Shown here piece by piece: positions 42,910 to 54,969 of a stretch of 64,000 bases of DNA. The stretch is taken from positions 44,709,908 to 44,773,907 of the forward strand of contig CM070904.1 in NCBI GenBank assembly GCA_036417435.1. Reading direction: 5' to 3'. The notes under the pieces were generated by a model. The model made no database searches. It had not been told where the DNA came from and saw only the letters and a program-made list of their open reading frames with translations. This DNA comes from Inia geoffrensis (taxonomy: Eukaryota > Chordata > Mammalia > Artiodactyla > Iniidae). Positions within the stretch are counted from its first letter, which is position 1; the number at the start of each line of letters is the position of its first letter. A program made the translations under genes and the position numbers.

Positions 42910-44250
42910 TATAATAAAAATTAAAGGATAGGTGAAATAGCAACAGTTTCTCTTTATATCTTGGAAGACTTAGTAGATGATAATATATCATTGAAAACTT
43001 TTTTCATGTGGTGTTTCAAATTATGGAGATAAAAACATACTCTGTAGTTATTATTTCTAGGGTGATTTTATGCTTTATATATTTTTTATCATAGAATATT
43101 TAACTATCCATGTTTAAAAGATAATTTTTTAAAAACTATAACTTTGAAAGATATTTAAACTTCATTTGATTATAGAAATCATTAGGTTTGCATGACTTTT
43201 TATATAAACAGATTCATTTTATATGATTTTATTGAAATTATTTATTGAAAGAAAATATTGGTGGAAATTGTATGCTTATAATTGATTATGATGATATTCC
43301 AACTTTATTAAACAAATTCTTATCATTAGAATAGTAAAACATTATTATTTTCTCTACAATGCATAACTAAGTGAAGTTTGCTTTTTAGAATTGGTAAATC
43401 ACACGTTTTAAATATGCAGTTGGAAGAAAAGTACAGTGCTACTGAGTACTCATTGTATCAGCTTGAAAAGTGATAAATGTTCATTTTATTTAAACAGAAA
43501 ATAATCAATTAAAATATTATCAGGGGGTACTGGATTTTCTGACTATCCCTTAGCAAGATAACACTGACAATTAAGTAAACACTGAAAAAGGAATTGCAAT
43601 TTACTTTCCTCCCATGGAATCCATGTCACTGAATGCCTCCTTTAGAACTTCTAGTATCAGAACTGTAGATACTGGTGGGGGCGGGGGGGGGGGGGGCAGG
43701 GCCAATAACTAGGAAAAGGAATTAAATAAGTTACAGATTGAGGTACACGGTGGAATTTTAATATTTTAATATCAAAGATATTTGAATCATCCAGATAAAA
43801 AGATGTTTATAAGTGATAAACTTAGGTCAGCCTTCAGACTTTTTGCATGACTATATACTACAGCACTACCAAGTTTGAAGTTAGTTATTTTCTGAATCAA
43901 GAATGCTACAACCTGACCAGATGTTCTTCATGTGTAAAGGTATCAGAAGTAATGATCAGATACAGAAAGATTTTTAAAGCATGCTACCACATACAACTGT
44001 TGAAAAAAATATCCCTGAAAAGCTATACCACTATAACAAGAGACCAATCAAATTTAAGAGTTCTGGAAAAGCTGTTAAATAAAAATAGGAAAATATTAAA
44101 GAGTGAAATAAATCTACACAACAGTAATGGAACTGAGCAGAACCCTGCAGGGCTTCCCCACCACCACCACCTGCCAGTACAAAACCAAGTAGTTAATGAT
44201 CAGAAAAATAGAGTCACAGACTCAGTGTCTGATGCACATTTCTGAGTTGT
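42910..44250. other. Intron sequence without confident elements
   Basis: A G-rich homopolymer sits at 43677-43695. A 132-codon plus-strand frame (43847-44245) has no recognisable domain and looks like chance. Confidence 0.4.
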
Positions 44251-44259
44251 TTTACAGAT

Positions 44260-45235
44260 AATATAACTGACGCCGGGGGAGCGTGGGGGGAAGCTAACTG
44301 CATGATGACCAGACTGTAGCCATGACATAAGCTGCTCCATCTTGAGCAGTACTGGATCTATGACTAGCACAATTCTAAGAACTGGCCTCAAGAGAATGGA
44401 TTAATGTTATTGCTCATAATAATCTATATCTTTGTGGGCATCAAAATAATTGTAGCTTGCTCTGCCATATATGTAAGTGGGCAACTAAAACTGTCAGCAA
44501 AGAGATGCCACAGACCCATGCTGACATCTTCCACTCTGAGAATATGGCACCCTATGTCAGCAGGAAGCAGTTACAGAAGATGGACCTTTGCTTCTAATCG
44601 CATAGAAATGGAATGATGTCTGACAGTGGGGATTTGTAAGCATCTCCTTTGCCTCTTCTCTGTTTGATCATCCTGCTTTCTTTAGACCTTTTCAATCATA
44701 AAGATGAGCTCATTAGGCAACAGTTAACTTAGCTCCTGATTTCTGCTTTACTAAATATACATAACACCTTACCTAACCTGTTGATTCCTTTCCTAGATGA
44801 GAAGGAGTTAGCATGAAGAATTAAGTAAAGAATGACTGACCTTCTACCCCTAGCTTCCCCTTAGTAAATGTGTAAGTGGACCTTGTGAGCACAGGCAAAC
44901 CACATGGGCAAGAGAACATCCAATCGCAGACAGACCATGTGAGCAAGACAGCACCTGAAGAAAGATCAGGAGAAGTCAGCAGGTCTGCATGCAGTGGAAA
45001 GATAACAAAGAATCTGACCTCTTGCCTTAATGATTAACTGAGATTGTTGCCCCTTTTTCCTTTTAAAAACTGTCACAGCTGAGCAGAACCTTTGGAGGTG
45101 GTCTCTGGACATAAGTCCACCATCTCCCCAGGTTGTCGGCTTTTCTGAATAAGCACCCTTCTTCTCTACCGAAGCTTGCCCCTCAATTTATTGGCTGTTG
45201 AGCGTTATAACCTGCATTCAGTTACAGTAATAAGT
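44260..45235 (+). mobile_element. Probable ERV1-type solitary LTR
   Basis: The text 'tgacataagctgctccatct', a TATA-like 'ccttttaaaaactgtcac' near 45060 and the U5-like end 'tattggctgttgagcg...cctgcattcagttaca' are what an ERV1 LTR shows. No internal retroviral gene was seen. The left limit is not sharp. This is an old copy; the family is not identified. Confidence 0.5.
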
Positions 45236-46739
45236 CTAATATCTAACAGTAAATTCTTCATTTTATATTTTTGATTTTAATAATAAGAAATTTAAAATTT
45301 AATTATTTGAAAAATGTAAACTATCAAATGAAAAAATAGTAAACATAGTTTTGTAAACACTGAAAAACTAAATAAAATAGGCCTCCTATAATAACAGATA
45401 AAAGACAAAAGAAAGTGTTAAAAACAGCAAACAAACAAAAAACCTAAAAGCATAAAAGATGACATAAGTAAGAACATTTCAAAAAGCTTCTTAAGGAAAG
45501 CAAAATCTCACAGATAACTTCACAATTTTACATGTGATGAACTCAAAATATAAATAAACATGAAGATTAAAAAAATTTTTTTTAAATGAACAAGATTTAC
45601 AAAATAGAGAAAATAGGTATAGTTGAGCTACTTTGGGCAAAGCAGATTTAAAGGTCAAAAACAAATTTAAAAGGGTGAAGTAGATTCCTTTTTTAAAGAA
45701 AGTAAATGCAGAAAAATAAACTTTTCCTTCTTTTCTGCATTTCTCCACCCTTTTCCAGTCTTTCAAAGAAGTCCCAGGAATGAAGGGAAAAAACTCAGAT
45801 AGTTACAGTAGGAATGCAAAAAGTAAGAAAAGTTAATCTACAGTTATTTGACTTCCAAACAGGAATTAATTAAAAATTCCTGGAGAGAATTCAAAAGGAA
45901 GACTCAAACATACCATAACAAAGAACTTGAAAGACTGGAGGGAAAGTAGGAAGACCCTGCAACACTGCCTCTTGGAGAAGAGATGAGTCACTTGGCTGGG
46001 GGAAGGGAGAGAAAGGGACTACAGTCTTTGCATAAAAGGCCTGAGGAATAAGATAAAATATCAGAACTGGTTGGGAACTGGGGTATCAGGAAGGGAGGGA
46101 AAAGATTTTGTCTAGAGCAAGCTAACAGGTAGTCAAAGAAATGAGGTAAGGCAGCTAACCAGAGCCTATCACCCTTCCCTTGCCTTGAAAGGGAGCATTT
46201 GGGGGTCACATTAAAAATACAAATAAACCTTGTCAGCTTTGGTAGTGCCTGAGGGTCCTCATCAATAATTGACTGCACATTGCTCAAGACTTAACCAAGC
46301 AGGATGATTAAAGGTACGCTGAATGGGAATCCCAATAGTCCACAGAAGCCTAAACGGAAAGAGGGGCTAGGATGGTGATATGGAAGGGGAAGCTCCAGAG
46401 AGAAACTGCAGAGTGGGGGAAACTACCTACATAAATATATTATATCCTTGAAACTTTGTGAACAAGACAGCATGTTTATATCACACAGCAAAGACATAAA
46501 ACAACAACATGATAGACAAACAAGGTGAAATTACAAAAATCTATCTTTAACTGAACACATATACCAAACAAACAAGAGTACAGTGACATAGGGATTTAGT
46601 TTGGATTTGTCTACACATAAAACCATATGATATAAATTACATTTTTAATTTTTAAAAATTTTAAGTAACAGTGGAATATTCACAGAAATAATATTTTATT
46701 AAGCCATAAATAATACTCAATAAATTCTCACAAAACTAA

Positions 46740-47690
46740 TGTTGGGAAGGAAAAACTTTTCCTCCATCCTTTTAGGTTTACTTCCTCTGGGAGCTTTTAA
46801 ATTAAACTAACAAATGACAGATTAAAAAGAGAAAATAAACGTTTATTAATGTTCATATGGGAGTTCACAAAAGAAGTAGCCCATTAAATGGCTAAAGTTA
46901 GGGGCTGATATACATAATTTAATTAGGAAAAGGAAGGGAGGAGAAAAGACTCTTACTGATTGGGATAGAGTAGCATAATCAAATAGTTCAGAAATCCCAC
47001 TAGGGAACTGTAGATAGGGAGGGAATTTTATGGGGCTTTGGGAGTCTGCAGTAAGTTAATCATCACTCAAGAAAGCAATGGGAAAATCCCGAAACAATGT
47101 GGGCTTGCTTGACTCAGGAAGCAAAGCAAGTTGCTCAGCATCAAAGCCAGACAGGCTTGCCTAACAACAAAACCAAGCTAACTTGCTTAGCAACAAAACC
47201 ACGCAATGGAGGCATGAGTCAAGACCCAAGACAATAAAACAACGGTAGAAAAATAAGGCCTAAATCCTGCCTAGTGATGTAAACAAATTAATGACCCTTA
47301 GGACATGCTCTCTGCACACACACAAAAAACAATAATTTAGGAAAAGGTGACATTTCAAAGTGAAAGACCCTCATTATATTGAGACTTGAAATAATTTTTC
47401 CATAGCACCATGACAGTCCCAGATGAGCCATATAGGGTCAAAAACCTCCCCCGCCCAACAGGTAGGAGGAGTTAATGATGGATGGCTTGAAGAATGAGGA
47501 AGAAGGTAGTCTTTTTCCCCCTCCCTTCTTTTCTTTTGGTTATAAAAATGCACTAAGTACTCAGGGCAGCGCAATGCTCACTTCCCTGCCTGCTTGTAAG
47601 CCTCACAAGCGTCCTACTCTAATAAATCACTTCTTATCTATCACTTTGCCTCTTGCTGAATTCTTTCTGCACTGAGACATAAAGAAATGG
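46740..47690 (+). mobile_element. Probable LTR-derived stretch, family uncertain
   Basis: The right part resembles an LTR end: 'ggttataaaaatgcactaag' (TATA-like), 'ctaataaatcacttcttatc' (polyadenylation-like) and 'tgctgaattctttctgcact'. The left part, 46740-47000, may be a second element. I cannot place either in a family, and no coding region is seen. Confidence 0.35.
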
Positions 47691-48477
47691 AGCCTCCCAG
47701 AGGCTCCCGAAATGCCACCTAGCAGTTTCATTATGAGTTTCCTTAAGAAAGAAAATAGGTTTCTTGGAGACCAAGGATGAGATGAGAAAATTTGGGATAA
47801 TGTTTGTTTTTGCAGGTGGTCTTTTCCGAGAGAGAATCACGATAGCTTCACTCTTGGTCTCCCTGGGAGTGCAGTCACCCCATAGAGAGGATTTATGGCA
47901 GCATCATTTCCCAGAAGTTTCTGCATCTAGTCAGATAAGGGAAGTTTGAGAACACTTCTTTCTGCATCTGTTGAATCTTAAATGTTTGCAATTTAAGATA
48001 ATCTTCATACCAAATCTGGGGTTACAAGTGAGCAAACACGCTAAATATACAGCCCCATTTAGAGATTTTTCACACAAAATAAATAGTCTGTTGAGTCAAA
48101 GATAGGCATCTTCGCTTAAGAGAATAGTCAAGGAGAAAGGTCAGCCAATCATCCAGTGAAATTGAAATAAGCTGAATTCATCCTAGTGATCACCGGGTAA
48201 CAGATACCACAGTCAAAAAACCTTTATATTCTGGAGACTGCATTGTCTGACCATAATGCAGTAAAACTAATATCAAAGTAATATATTAAATATCTAAAAA
48301 AAATTTTTAAATTGTGAAAAAATGAAAAGGCAAATAAATTGAAATAAAAGCATGTAACAAAGATGACAGAGTAAATATATTTAATGTATACTGAGCTTGT
48401 ACAGATTAGAATAATTCTAAAACCACAATAGAAAAACAAAGGCAAGCAGGAAAACAAATGCAAACAACAAACACGTA

Positions 48478-49132
48478 CCGTCAGTCCTCCTTGTTCACGG
48501 ATTCTGTATTTGTGAATTCATCTACTTGCTAAAATTTATTTGTAATCCCAAATCAATACTCTTGTATTTTTTTGTGGTCATTCATGGACATGATCAGAGC
48601 AGCAAAAAAAATTGAGCTGCCTGACGTGCACCTTCCCAGCTGAGGTCAAACAAGGCAATGCTCTGCCTTTTTGTTTCCACTTTCATACTGTATATAAATT
48701 TCCTTTTCCTGGTCTTTTTAGTACTACAGTTTTTCTCATTTTTGTGCTTTCTGTTGGTGATTTGGCTGTTTAAACTGGCCCCCATGTGTCTTGCTGAAGT
48801 GCTGTCTTGTATTCCTAAGCTCAAGAATACTGTGATGTGCCTTATGGAAAAAATATGTGTTAAGTAAGCTTTATTCAGGCATGAGTTACAGCACAATTGG
48901 CCATGAGTTCAGCGTTAATGAGTCAACAATTTATATTTAATAAGGTGTCTTTAAACAGAAGCACACATAAAATAAGTTTATGTATTGACCTGTTGACGAA
49001 AATATTGTGACCAGAGGTTCTCAAGAGCACAACCCTGGAATTCCCCAGGAACAATGGTTCAATACTGGTTAATTCAGTGTTCACTGCAACTTTACAGAAT
49101 ATAACTATAATGAGTAATGAAAATCTACTATA
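48478..49132 (+). mobile_element. Tigger-type DNA transposon, deleted, with transposase N-terminus remnant
   Basis: The left end reads 'cagtcctccttgttcacgga', and the right end 'gagtaatgaaaatctacta' with a TA beyond. Between, text follows a Tigger consensus, including 'ctgttggtgatttggctgtt' and 'ttgaccagaggttc' type wording. A frame at about 48778-48867 reads APMCLAEVLSCIPKLKNTVM, similar to the N-terminal CENP-B-like DNA-binding region of Tigger transposases; the rest of the gene is missing. It is a non-autonomous copy with decayed ends. Confidence 0.8.
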
Positions 49133-49675
49133 TTTGAAAAATTAAAACTCTGATTAATAATCAGGGAAAGCCAAATTAAATAATATTAAGCTGCATTATT
49201 TTAACCTATCAGATTTGGAAAATTTTTTTTCTTAGGAAAGAAAAAAAGTGCATCAGTGTTGGGCAGAGCACTGTTAAATCAAGTCTGCAACAGAAATATA
49301 GACTGGCACCACCTTTTGAAAAAGTAAATTGACAATATGCATAAATAGCCTTACATTTGTTCATAACTTTGGACTCCGTAAATTTTTTAGGAATTGGAAC
49401 TGGTACTAGGGAAATGACTAGATCTGTGAACAAAAGTCTCCCTGTAATGTTGTTAATCACAGTATTATTCCTAAAAGAGACCAATATACAAAACTCAACT
49501 TCTAATTTTCTCCATCTCCCATTTAAGTGGAAGCATAACACTGCTCTTTTCAAAAACTAAAGAAGAAACTGCTGGCAAGGAAAAGAATCCCTATCAAAGA
49601 GAATAGTGAACCAAAGAGATTTACTGCTCTCAGAGCAACTAAAAGCTCAGTTAAAAAAATAATAATAATAAATAA

Positions 49676-49678
<3 letters not shown>

Positions 49679-49713
<35 letters not shown>
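49679..49713. repeat. (GA)n microsatellite
   Basis: About 17 GA units with a G interruption at the right end. Confidence 0.95.
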
Positions 49714-49718
<5 letters not shown>

Positions 49719-50428
49719 AACCTTGGATATTTCTAAAATAAAGAGCCACTAGAAAGCTTTCTTGAACAAACAGTGGACAAAAATGAGGGTGACTTGTCTT
49801 AAAACAAGAACCCTCATGAAGCCTTTGGCTAACACAGTGCTGAATAAAGATTCTTTTAAGTAACAATAGATTAGTTTGGTCCCCTTAAGAACACTTTCAG
49901 CTCCTTTTCTTAAAGTTCAAATGGCTGCTCAAGTCTAAACTATTCAGCATTAAATTCTAAATAAAGTTTGCAGTTCAGTGCTCTTTTTCTTTTTTTAAGT
50001 TTTAATTCTTTGGAAGAGTTCCTTACTACCAAGAAATACCAACATTGCTGCCTCACCTCTGGGGATAGATGCCAAGATACTAAGAAAGATGATGTCTAAA
50101 ATGCAAATGCTTTACCTTTAAATTCATGGCACACAGAATTATATCCAGGATGTTTATGTGTAATATCTTGTTTCTGATATACACAAACTACAAATTGGTA
50201 GCAGTCACTATTGAGATATTCACATCTAGAGATACAGTAATATAAATGCATCTAGTGTAAGTTTAGCTTCTAGAAAATACATGCAATTTTAAAGCAACAC
50301 TCTCCATTCCCTAAAATCCTAAAGAGTAGTTAATTAACAGGCAATTCATGAAACATTAAAGAAAAATCAAATAAGGAAAAAAGGCAATAATAAAATTATT
50401 CTCAAGGAAAACTCAGAATTAAGTAAAT

Positions 50429-50448
50429 GTGTGTGTGTGTGTGTGTGT
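50429..50448. repeat. (GT)10 microsatellite
   Basis: Pure GT run followed by ACATATATACACACAC, a partly complementary stretch. Confidence 0.95.
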
Positions 50449-50514
50449 ACATATATACACACACTTCAAGAAGGGAGGCATATTAATGCCAGGCAAACGT
50501 TCTATTTCACTTTT

Positions 50515-52510
50515 TCTTTGCTTTTATTGAAGTACAGTTTACATATACTATCATATTGGTTGCAGGTGTACAACATAGTAAGTGACATACAACATTTATA
50601 TACATTATCAATTGCTCACCATGGTAAGTCTAGTAAACCTTCTGTCACTATACGAAGTTATTACAGTATTATTGACTATGTTCCATATACTGTTCATTAC
50701 ATCTCCGTGACATTAATTTCACAGCTTGACGTTTGTACCTCTTAATCTCCTTCACCTATTTTGTACCCCCACAGCCCTGGTAACCACCTGTTTGTTCTCT
50801 ATAACTATATCTATATCTGTTCTGTTTTGTTTGTTCATTTGTTTTGCTTTTTAGGTTCCACATATAAATGAAATCATACGGTATTTGTTTTTCTCTGTAT
50901 GACATATTTTAATTAGCATACTCTTCTCTAGGTTCATCCATGTTGTCACAAATGAAAAGATTTCGTTATTTTTTATGGGTGAGTAATGACCCATTTTGTG
51001 TGTATATCTAGATCCATATCTAACTATAGATAGATAGATACAGATAAAGATATAGGTATAGATATCAAATCCATCTTTATCCATTCATTCAACAATAGAC
51101 ACTGAGGTTGTTTCCATATCTTGCCCATCGTAATGCAATGAACCATAGGGGTGCATTATCTCTTTCCAAATAAGCATTTTAATTTTTTTTTGAATAAATA
51201 CCCAGAAGTGGAAGTGCTGGATTATATAATAGTTCAATCTTTAATTTTCTGAGAAACCTCTATACTTTTTTCTATAGTGGCTGCACCAATTTACATTGCT
51301 ATCAACAGTTCATGAGAGTTCCATTTTCTTCACATTCTTGCCCACACTTGCTTTTTGTTGTCTTTTTGATAATAGTCATTCTGATAGGTATGAGGTGATA
51401 TTTCATTGTGGCTTTGATTTGCATTTCCCTGATGATTAGTGATGTTAGTGATACTGAGCATATTTTCACGTGTCTGTTGGCCATTTGTAGGTCTTCTTTA
51501 GAAAAATTTCTATTCAGGTCCTCTGCCCATTTTAGATTGTTTGTTTGCTAGCTTGTTTGTTTGTTTATTGAGTTGTGTAAGTTCTCTATACATTTTTATA
51601 TTAACCCTTTATTGGATATATCATTTGCAAATATCTTTACCCATTCAGAGGGTTGCTTCTGAATTTGCTGATGGTCTCATTCACTGTGAAAAAGCTTTTT
51701 AGTTTGATGTAGTCTTATTTCTTTATTTTTGCTTTTATTGCCCTTGACTGAGGAGACAGATCCAAAATAATATTGTTAAGATCAATATCAGAGAGCACAC
51801 TTTCAATGTTTTCTTCTAGGTGTTTTATGGTTTAAGGGCTAAACTTAAGTCTTTAATACATTTTGTGCTTATTTTTATATATGGTGTATGAAAGTGGTTC
51901 ATTTTCATTCTTTTGCACATAGCTGTCCAGTTTTCCCAACATCATTTATTGAAGAGACTTGCCTTTTCTCCACTGTATATTCTTGGCTACTTTGTCATAA
52001 ATTAATTGACCACGTAAGTATATGTTTATTTCTGGGCTCTCAATTCTGTTCCATTGAACTCTGTGTCTGTCTTTACGGCAGTACCATACAATTTTGATTA
52101 CTACAGCTTTGTAGTATAGTTTTAAATCAAGGATTGTGATACATCCAGCTTTGTTCTTCTTCCTTAAGATTGCTTTGGTTATTCAGGGTCTTTTCTGGTT
52201 CCACACAAATGTTAGGATTATTTGTTCCAGTTCTGTAAAATGCTATTTTGATAAGGATTACATTGAATCTGTAGATTCATTTGGTAACACAGACATTTTG
52301 ACAATATTCAGTCTTCCACTCCATGAGCACAGAACACCTTTCCATTACTTTGTGTCTTCAATTATTTTTCATTAATGTCTTGTGATTTTTAATATACAGG
52401 TCTTTAATCTCCTTGCTTAAATTTATTCTTAGGTATTTTATTATTTTTGATGCAACTGTAAATGGGATTGTTTCCTTAATTTTGTTTTCTGAATTTGTAA
52501 TTAGTGTATA
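50515..52510 (-). mobile_element. Old L1, 3' half (ORF2 C-terminal region and 3' UTR)
   Basis: On the minus strand the order is: ORF2 region (52500 to about 51100), then a 3' UTR ending with AATAAA near 50520. Frames there read [20 protein letters not shown] (about 51350-51440) and YSPIKNNEIFSF...TTWMNLEK (50900-51010), both L1 ORF2p C-terminal landmarks. Stops and shifts break the frame. A GATA/TATC-rich patch (51010-51065) interrupts it. Confidence 0.88.
51010..51065. repeat. TATC/GATA-rich repeat inside the L1
   Basis: ATAGATAGATAGATA-type units and related words sit between two ORF2 segments of the L1, so they are a secondary expansion. Confidence 0.85.
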
Positions 52511-52895
52511 GAAACATAATAGGTCTCTCCTAAAACATCTCTCCTAAAACTCTTATTCAATTGCTACTGTTTTTAAGTTCTGTTTTTCCCACTAGACAGT
52601 GACTTTAAATGTCACGCAACAGAACTTGGGTGCTATGCATCTTTGCATACTTCTAAGTACCAGGCCATCATAGGAAGGGCTTGAATTTTTTCTGTCATTA
52701 ATAAAGAAGCCATTGATAGCACTGTTAATATTAAGTTGTATTTTATTCAGAATTCTTTCCTTTTAGATATTTCATTTCAGTCAGGGTGTCATTTTGTACA
52801 TGCTAAAGGCCATCTTTCACAAGGCAGCTTTACGTCTCTACTGTGTGATTGAGAGTGTAAACATGAGTAGCCTCTGTATAAAAGTAAGGTATTTG

Positions 52896-53100
52896 GGGCT
52901 TCCCTGGTGGCGCAGTGGTTGAGAGTCCGCCTGCCGATGCAGGGGACACGGGTTCGTGCCCCAGTCCGTGAAGATCCCACATGCCGCGGAGCGGCTGGGC
53001 CCGTGAGCCATGGCCGCTGAGCCTGCGCATCTGGAGCCTGTGCTCCACAACGGGAGAGGCCACAACAGTGAGAGGCCCACATGCCGCAAAAAAAAAAAAA
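52896..53100 (+). mobile_element. CHR-type SINE, full length
   Basis: The head GGGCTTCCCTGGTGGCGCAG and B box GGTTCGTGCCC are intact. AAAAGTAAGGTATTTG at 52880-52895 and 53101-53116 is a perfect 16-bp duplication. Close to consensus, hence young. Confidence 0.97.
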
Positions 53101-53309
53101 AAAAGTAAGGTATTTGCAACAAAAATATCCTATTCAAATTTATGAACTATTCCAGTCTTGTCAATGACACCGCACTTCTATCTCTTTCCATCTAAAGCAT
53201 TTCAGCTTCTTTTGATATTTATTTTCATATCTTTTCAGCAACTGAAAGGATGGAATTTATAAATTAATCTAGCAATTACATTAAAATTATAAATATTAAT
53301 TTTTTTCAC

Positions 53310-54190
53310 CAAAGGCATTTTTTCAATAGCTACTTATTGAACCAGGTTCTGTTCTAAGAGGTGAATATATAGCAGTGAACACAACATACAACATAACTAG
53401 AACTTTAGAGCTTAAATTCTAGTGAGGTGAGGGAGTCAAAAAATAAATAAGTAGGGCTTCCCTGGTGGCGCAGTGGTTGGGAGTCCGCCTGCCGATGCAG
53501 GGGACAAGGGTTCGTGCCCCGGTCCGGGAAGATCCCACATGCCGCGGAGCGGCTGGGCCCGTGAGCCATGGCCGCGGAGCCTGCGCGTCCGGAGCCTGTG
53601 CTTCGCAACGGGAGAGGCCACCACAGTGAGAGGCCCACATACCGAAAAAAAATAAATTAATTAAAAAAATAAATAAATAAGTAAAATACTTGGAATCTTA
53701 TATGCTAATGATGCTATGGAAAAAATATAGCAGACAATGAGTTGGGTAACACTGGGAGGGGGGTTTGATTTGAGTCAGGTAGTCAGGGAAGACCTTACTG
53801 AGAAACAAATACTAAGGAGGTAAGGCAATGCACCATGTATTATTAAGGAAGAAGCATTCCAGATAAAGAGAACAGCAAGGCCCTTAGGTAAATATAGCCA
53901 GTCAATATCCAAGAGCAGCAGCATGGCAATGTGAGCTGCGGGAGTGGAGGGAGGAGGAGGAAAGCTGTGAGTCATGAGGTTAAAGAGATAAAGAAATAAG
54001 AACTTTAACTATTGAGAAGACTTTGGCTTTTATTTTGAGGCATATGTGAAGCCACTGGCAAATTCAAAGCAGAGGAGGGCTATGATCTAACATACATTTT
54101 AACAGGATGTTGGGTTAGAAACAGAAGGAGAAAAACCAAGGAGCAAGAGAAGATACTCAAAAGAGGTGGCATGTGTCACAAGCTGGATCC
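53310..54190 (-). mobile_element. LINE2 copy split by a SINE
   Basis: On the plus strand this is antisense L2: 'aaccaggttctgttctaaga', 'gcagtgaacacaacatacaa', then, after the CHR SINE at 53454-53670, 'gtcagggaagaccttactga', 'gagaacagcaaggccctta', 'gactttggcttttattttga' and 'aacatacattttaacagga'. Both halves are in L2 order. Confidence 0.78.
53454..53670 (+). mobile_element. CHR-type SINE inserted into the LINE2 copy
   Basis: Head and B box are intact (GGTTCGTGCCC). AAATAAATAAGTA occurs at 53441-53453 and 53671-53683. The tail includes AAAAAAAATAAATTAATTAA. Confidence 0.96.
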
Positions 54191-54593
54191 TAAGGTACAT
54201 GGGAAAGATCTGTGAAATTTACAAGGGATGAATCTCCATTTCTCACCCCTATCATCCTCTAGTGACAGATGCAACAGACAAATGGTGTGTGGTGAGACTG
54301 ACATATTGGGAGTATTATACTAACCTTTCTATCCTCAAAATGCTTGGTGTCTGAGATGAAAAAAATACAAATACGACTATGAAATGAAAGTGTAATGAAG
54401 CAAAAGAGGGGACAGGTAGGGCTAAGGAATGAGGTGACCTTTAAGGATAACCACAAACATAGATAGCAATCCTAAATTATTTAGCATCTCTTGACTATGG
54501 TTTCAAGGTATTACTACACAGATACACTTAGCTGTTAGAAGAGTTTTAATAGAGACATATCCTACTTCAGGTATATGAAGAAGTTATTGTTAT

Positions 54594-54965
54594 TGTAGTT
54601 TGGGCTGTGATAACAAAGATACTATAAGACTAAATGGCTTAAACAACAAACATGTATTTCTCACAGTTCTGGAGGCTGGGATGTTTGAGATCAAGGCATC
54701 AGCAGATTCAATGTCTGATGCGTAGATGACTGTCTTCTCACTGTGCCCTCACATAGTGGAGAGAGAGAGGGGAGAGAGAGAGAGAGAGGGAGAGTTCTGG
54801 GCTCTTCATCCCTTTATAAGAGCACCAATATCATCATGGGGGCTCCACCTCCATGACCTCATCTAAATCTAATTACCTTCTAAAGGCACCACCTCCAAAT
54901 ATCATCACATTGGGGATTAAACCTAACACGAGTTCTGAGAGGACACAAACACTTAGTCCATAGCA
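54594..54965 (-). mobile_element. MaLR-type solitary LTR, near full length
   Basis: On the plus strand it starts 'tgtagtttgggctgtgataa' and ends 'acttagtccatagca', the complement of a TG...CA LTR. Landmarks in order are 'cagttctggaggctgggatg', 'ttctcactgtgccctcacat', 'ctttataagagcacc' and 'ccaaatatcatcacattggg'. A (GA)n expansion at 54759-54794 replaces some of the U3-side text. No internal retroviral sequence was seen. It is the opposite strand from the fragment at 23957-24125. Confidence 0.85.
54759..54794. repeat. (GA)n microsatellite inside the MaLR LTR
   Basis: GA units with several GG interruptions, expanded within the LTR. Confidence 0.92.
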
Positions 54966-54969
54966 TCCA

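Noticed and set aside
43847..44245. A 132-codon plus-strand open frame
   Set aside because: It has no recognisable domain, lies in intron on the strand opposite to LRP1B, and one open frame of this size is not surprising in 64 kb of AT-rich DNA.
45988..46287. A 99-codon minus-strand open frame
   Set aside because: No family resemblance that I trust and no splice-site pattern supporting an exon.
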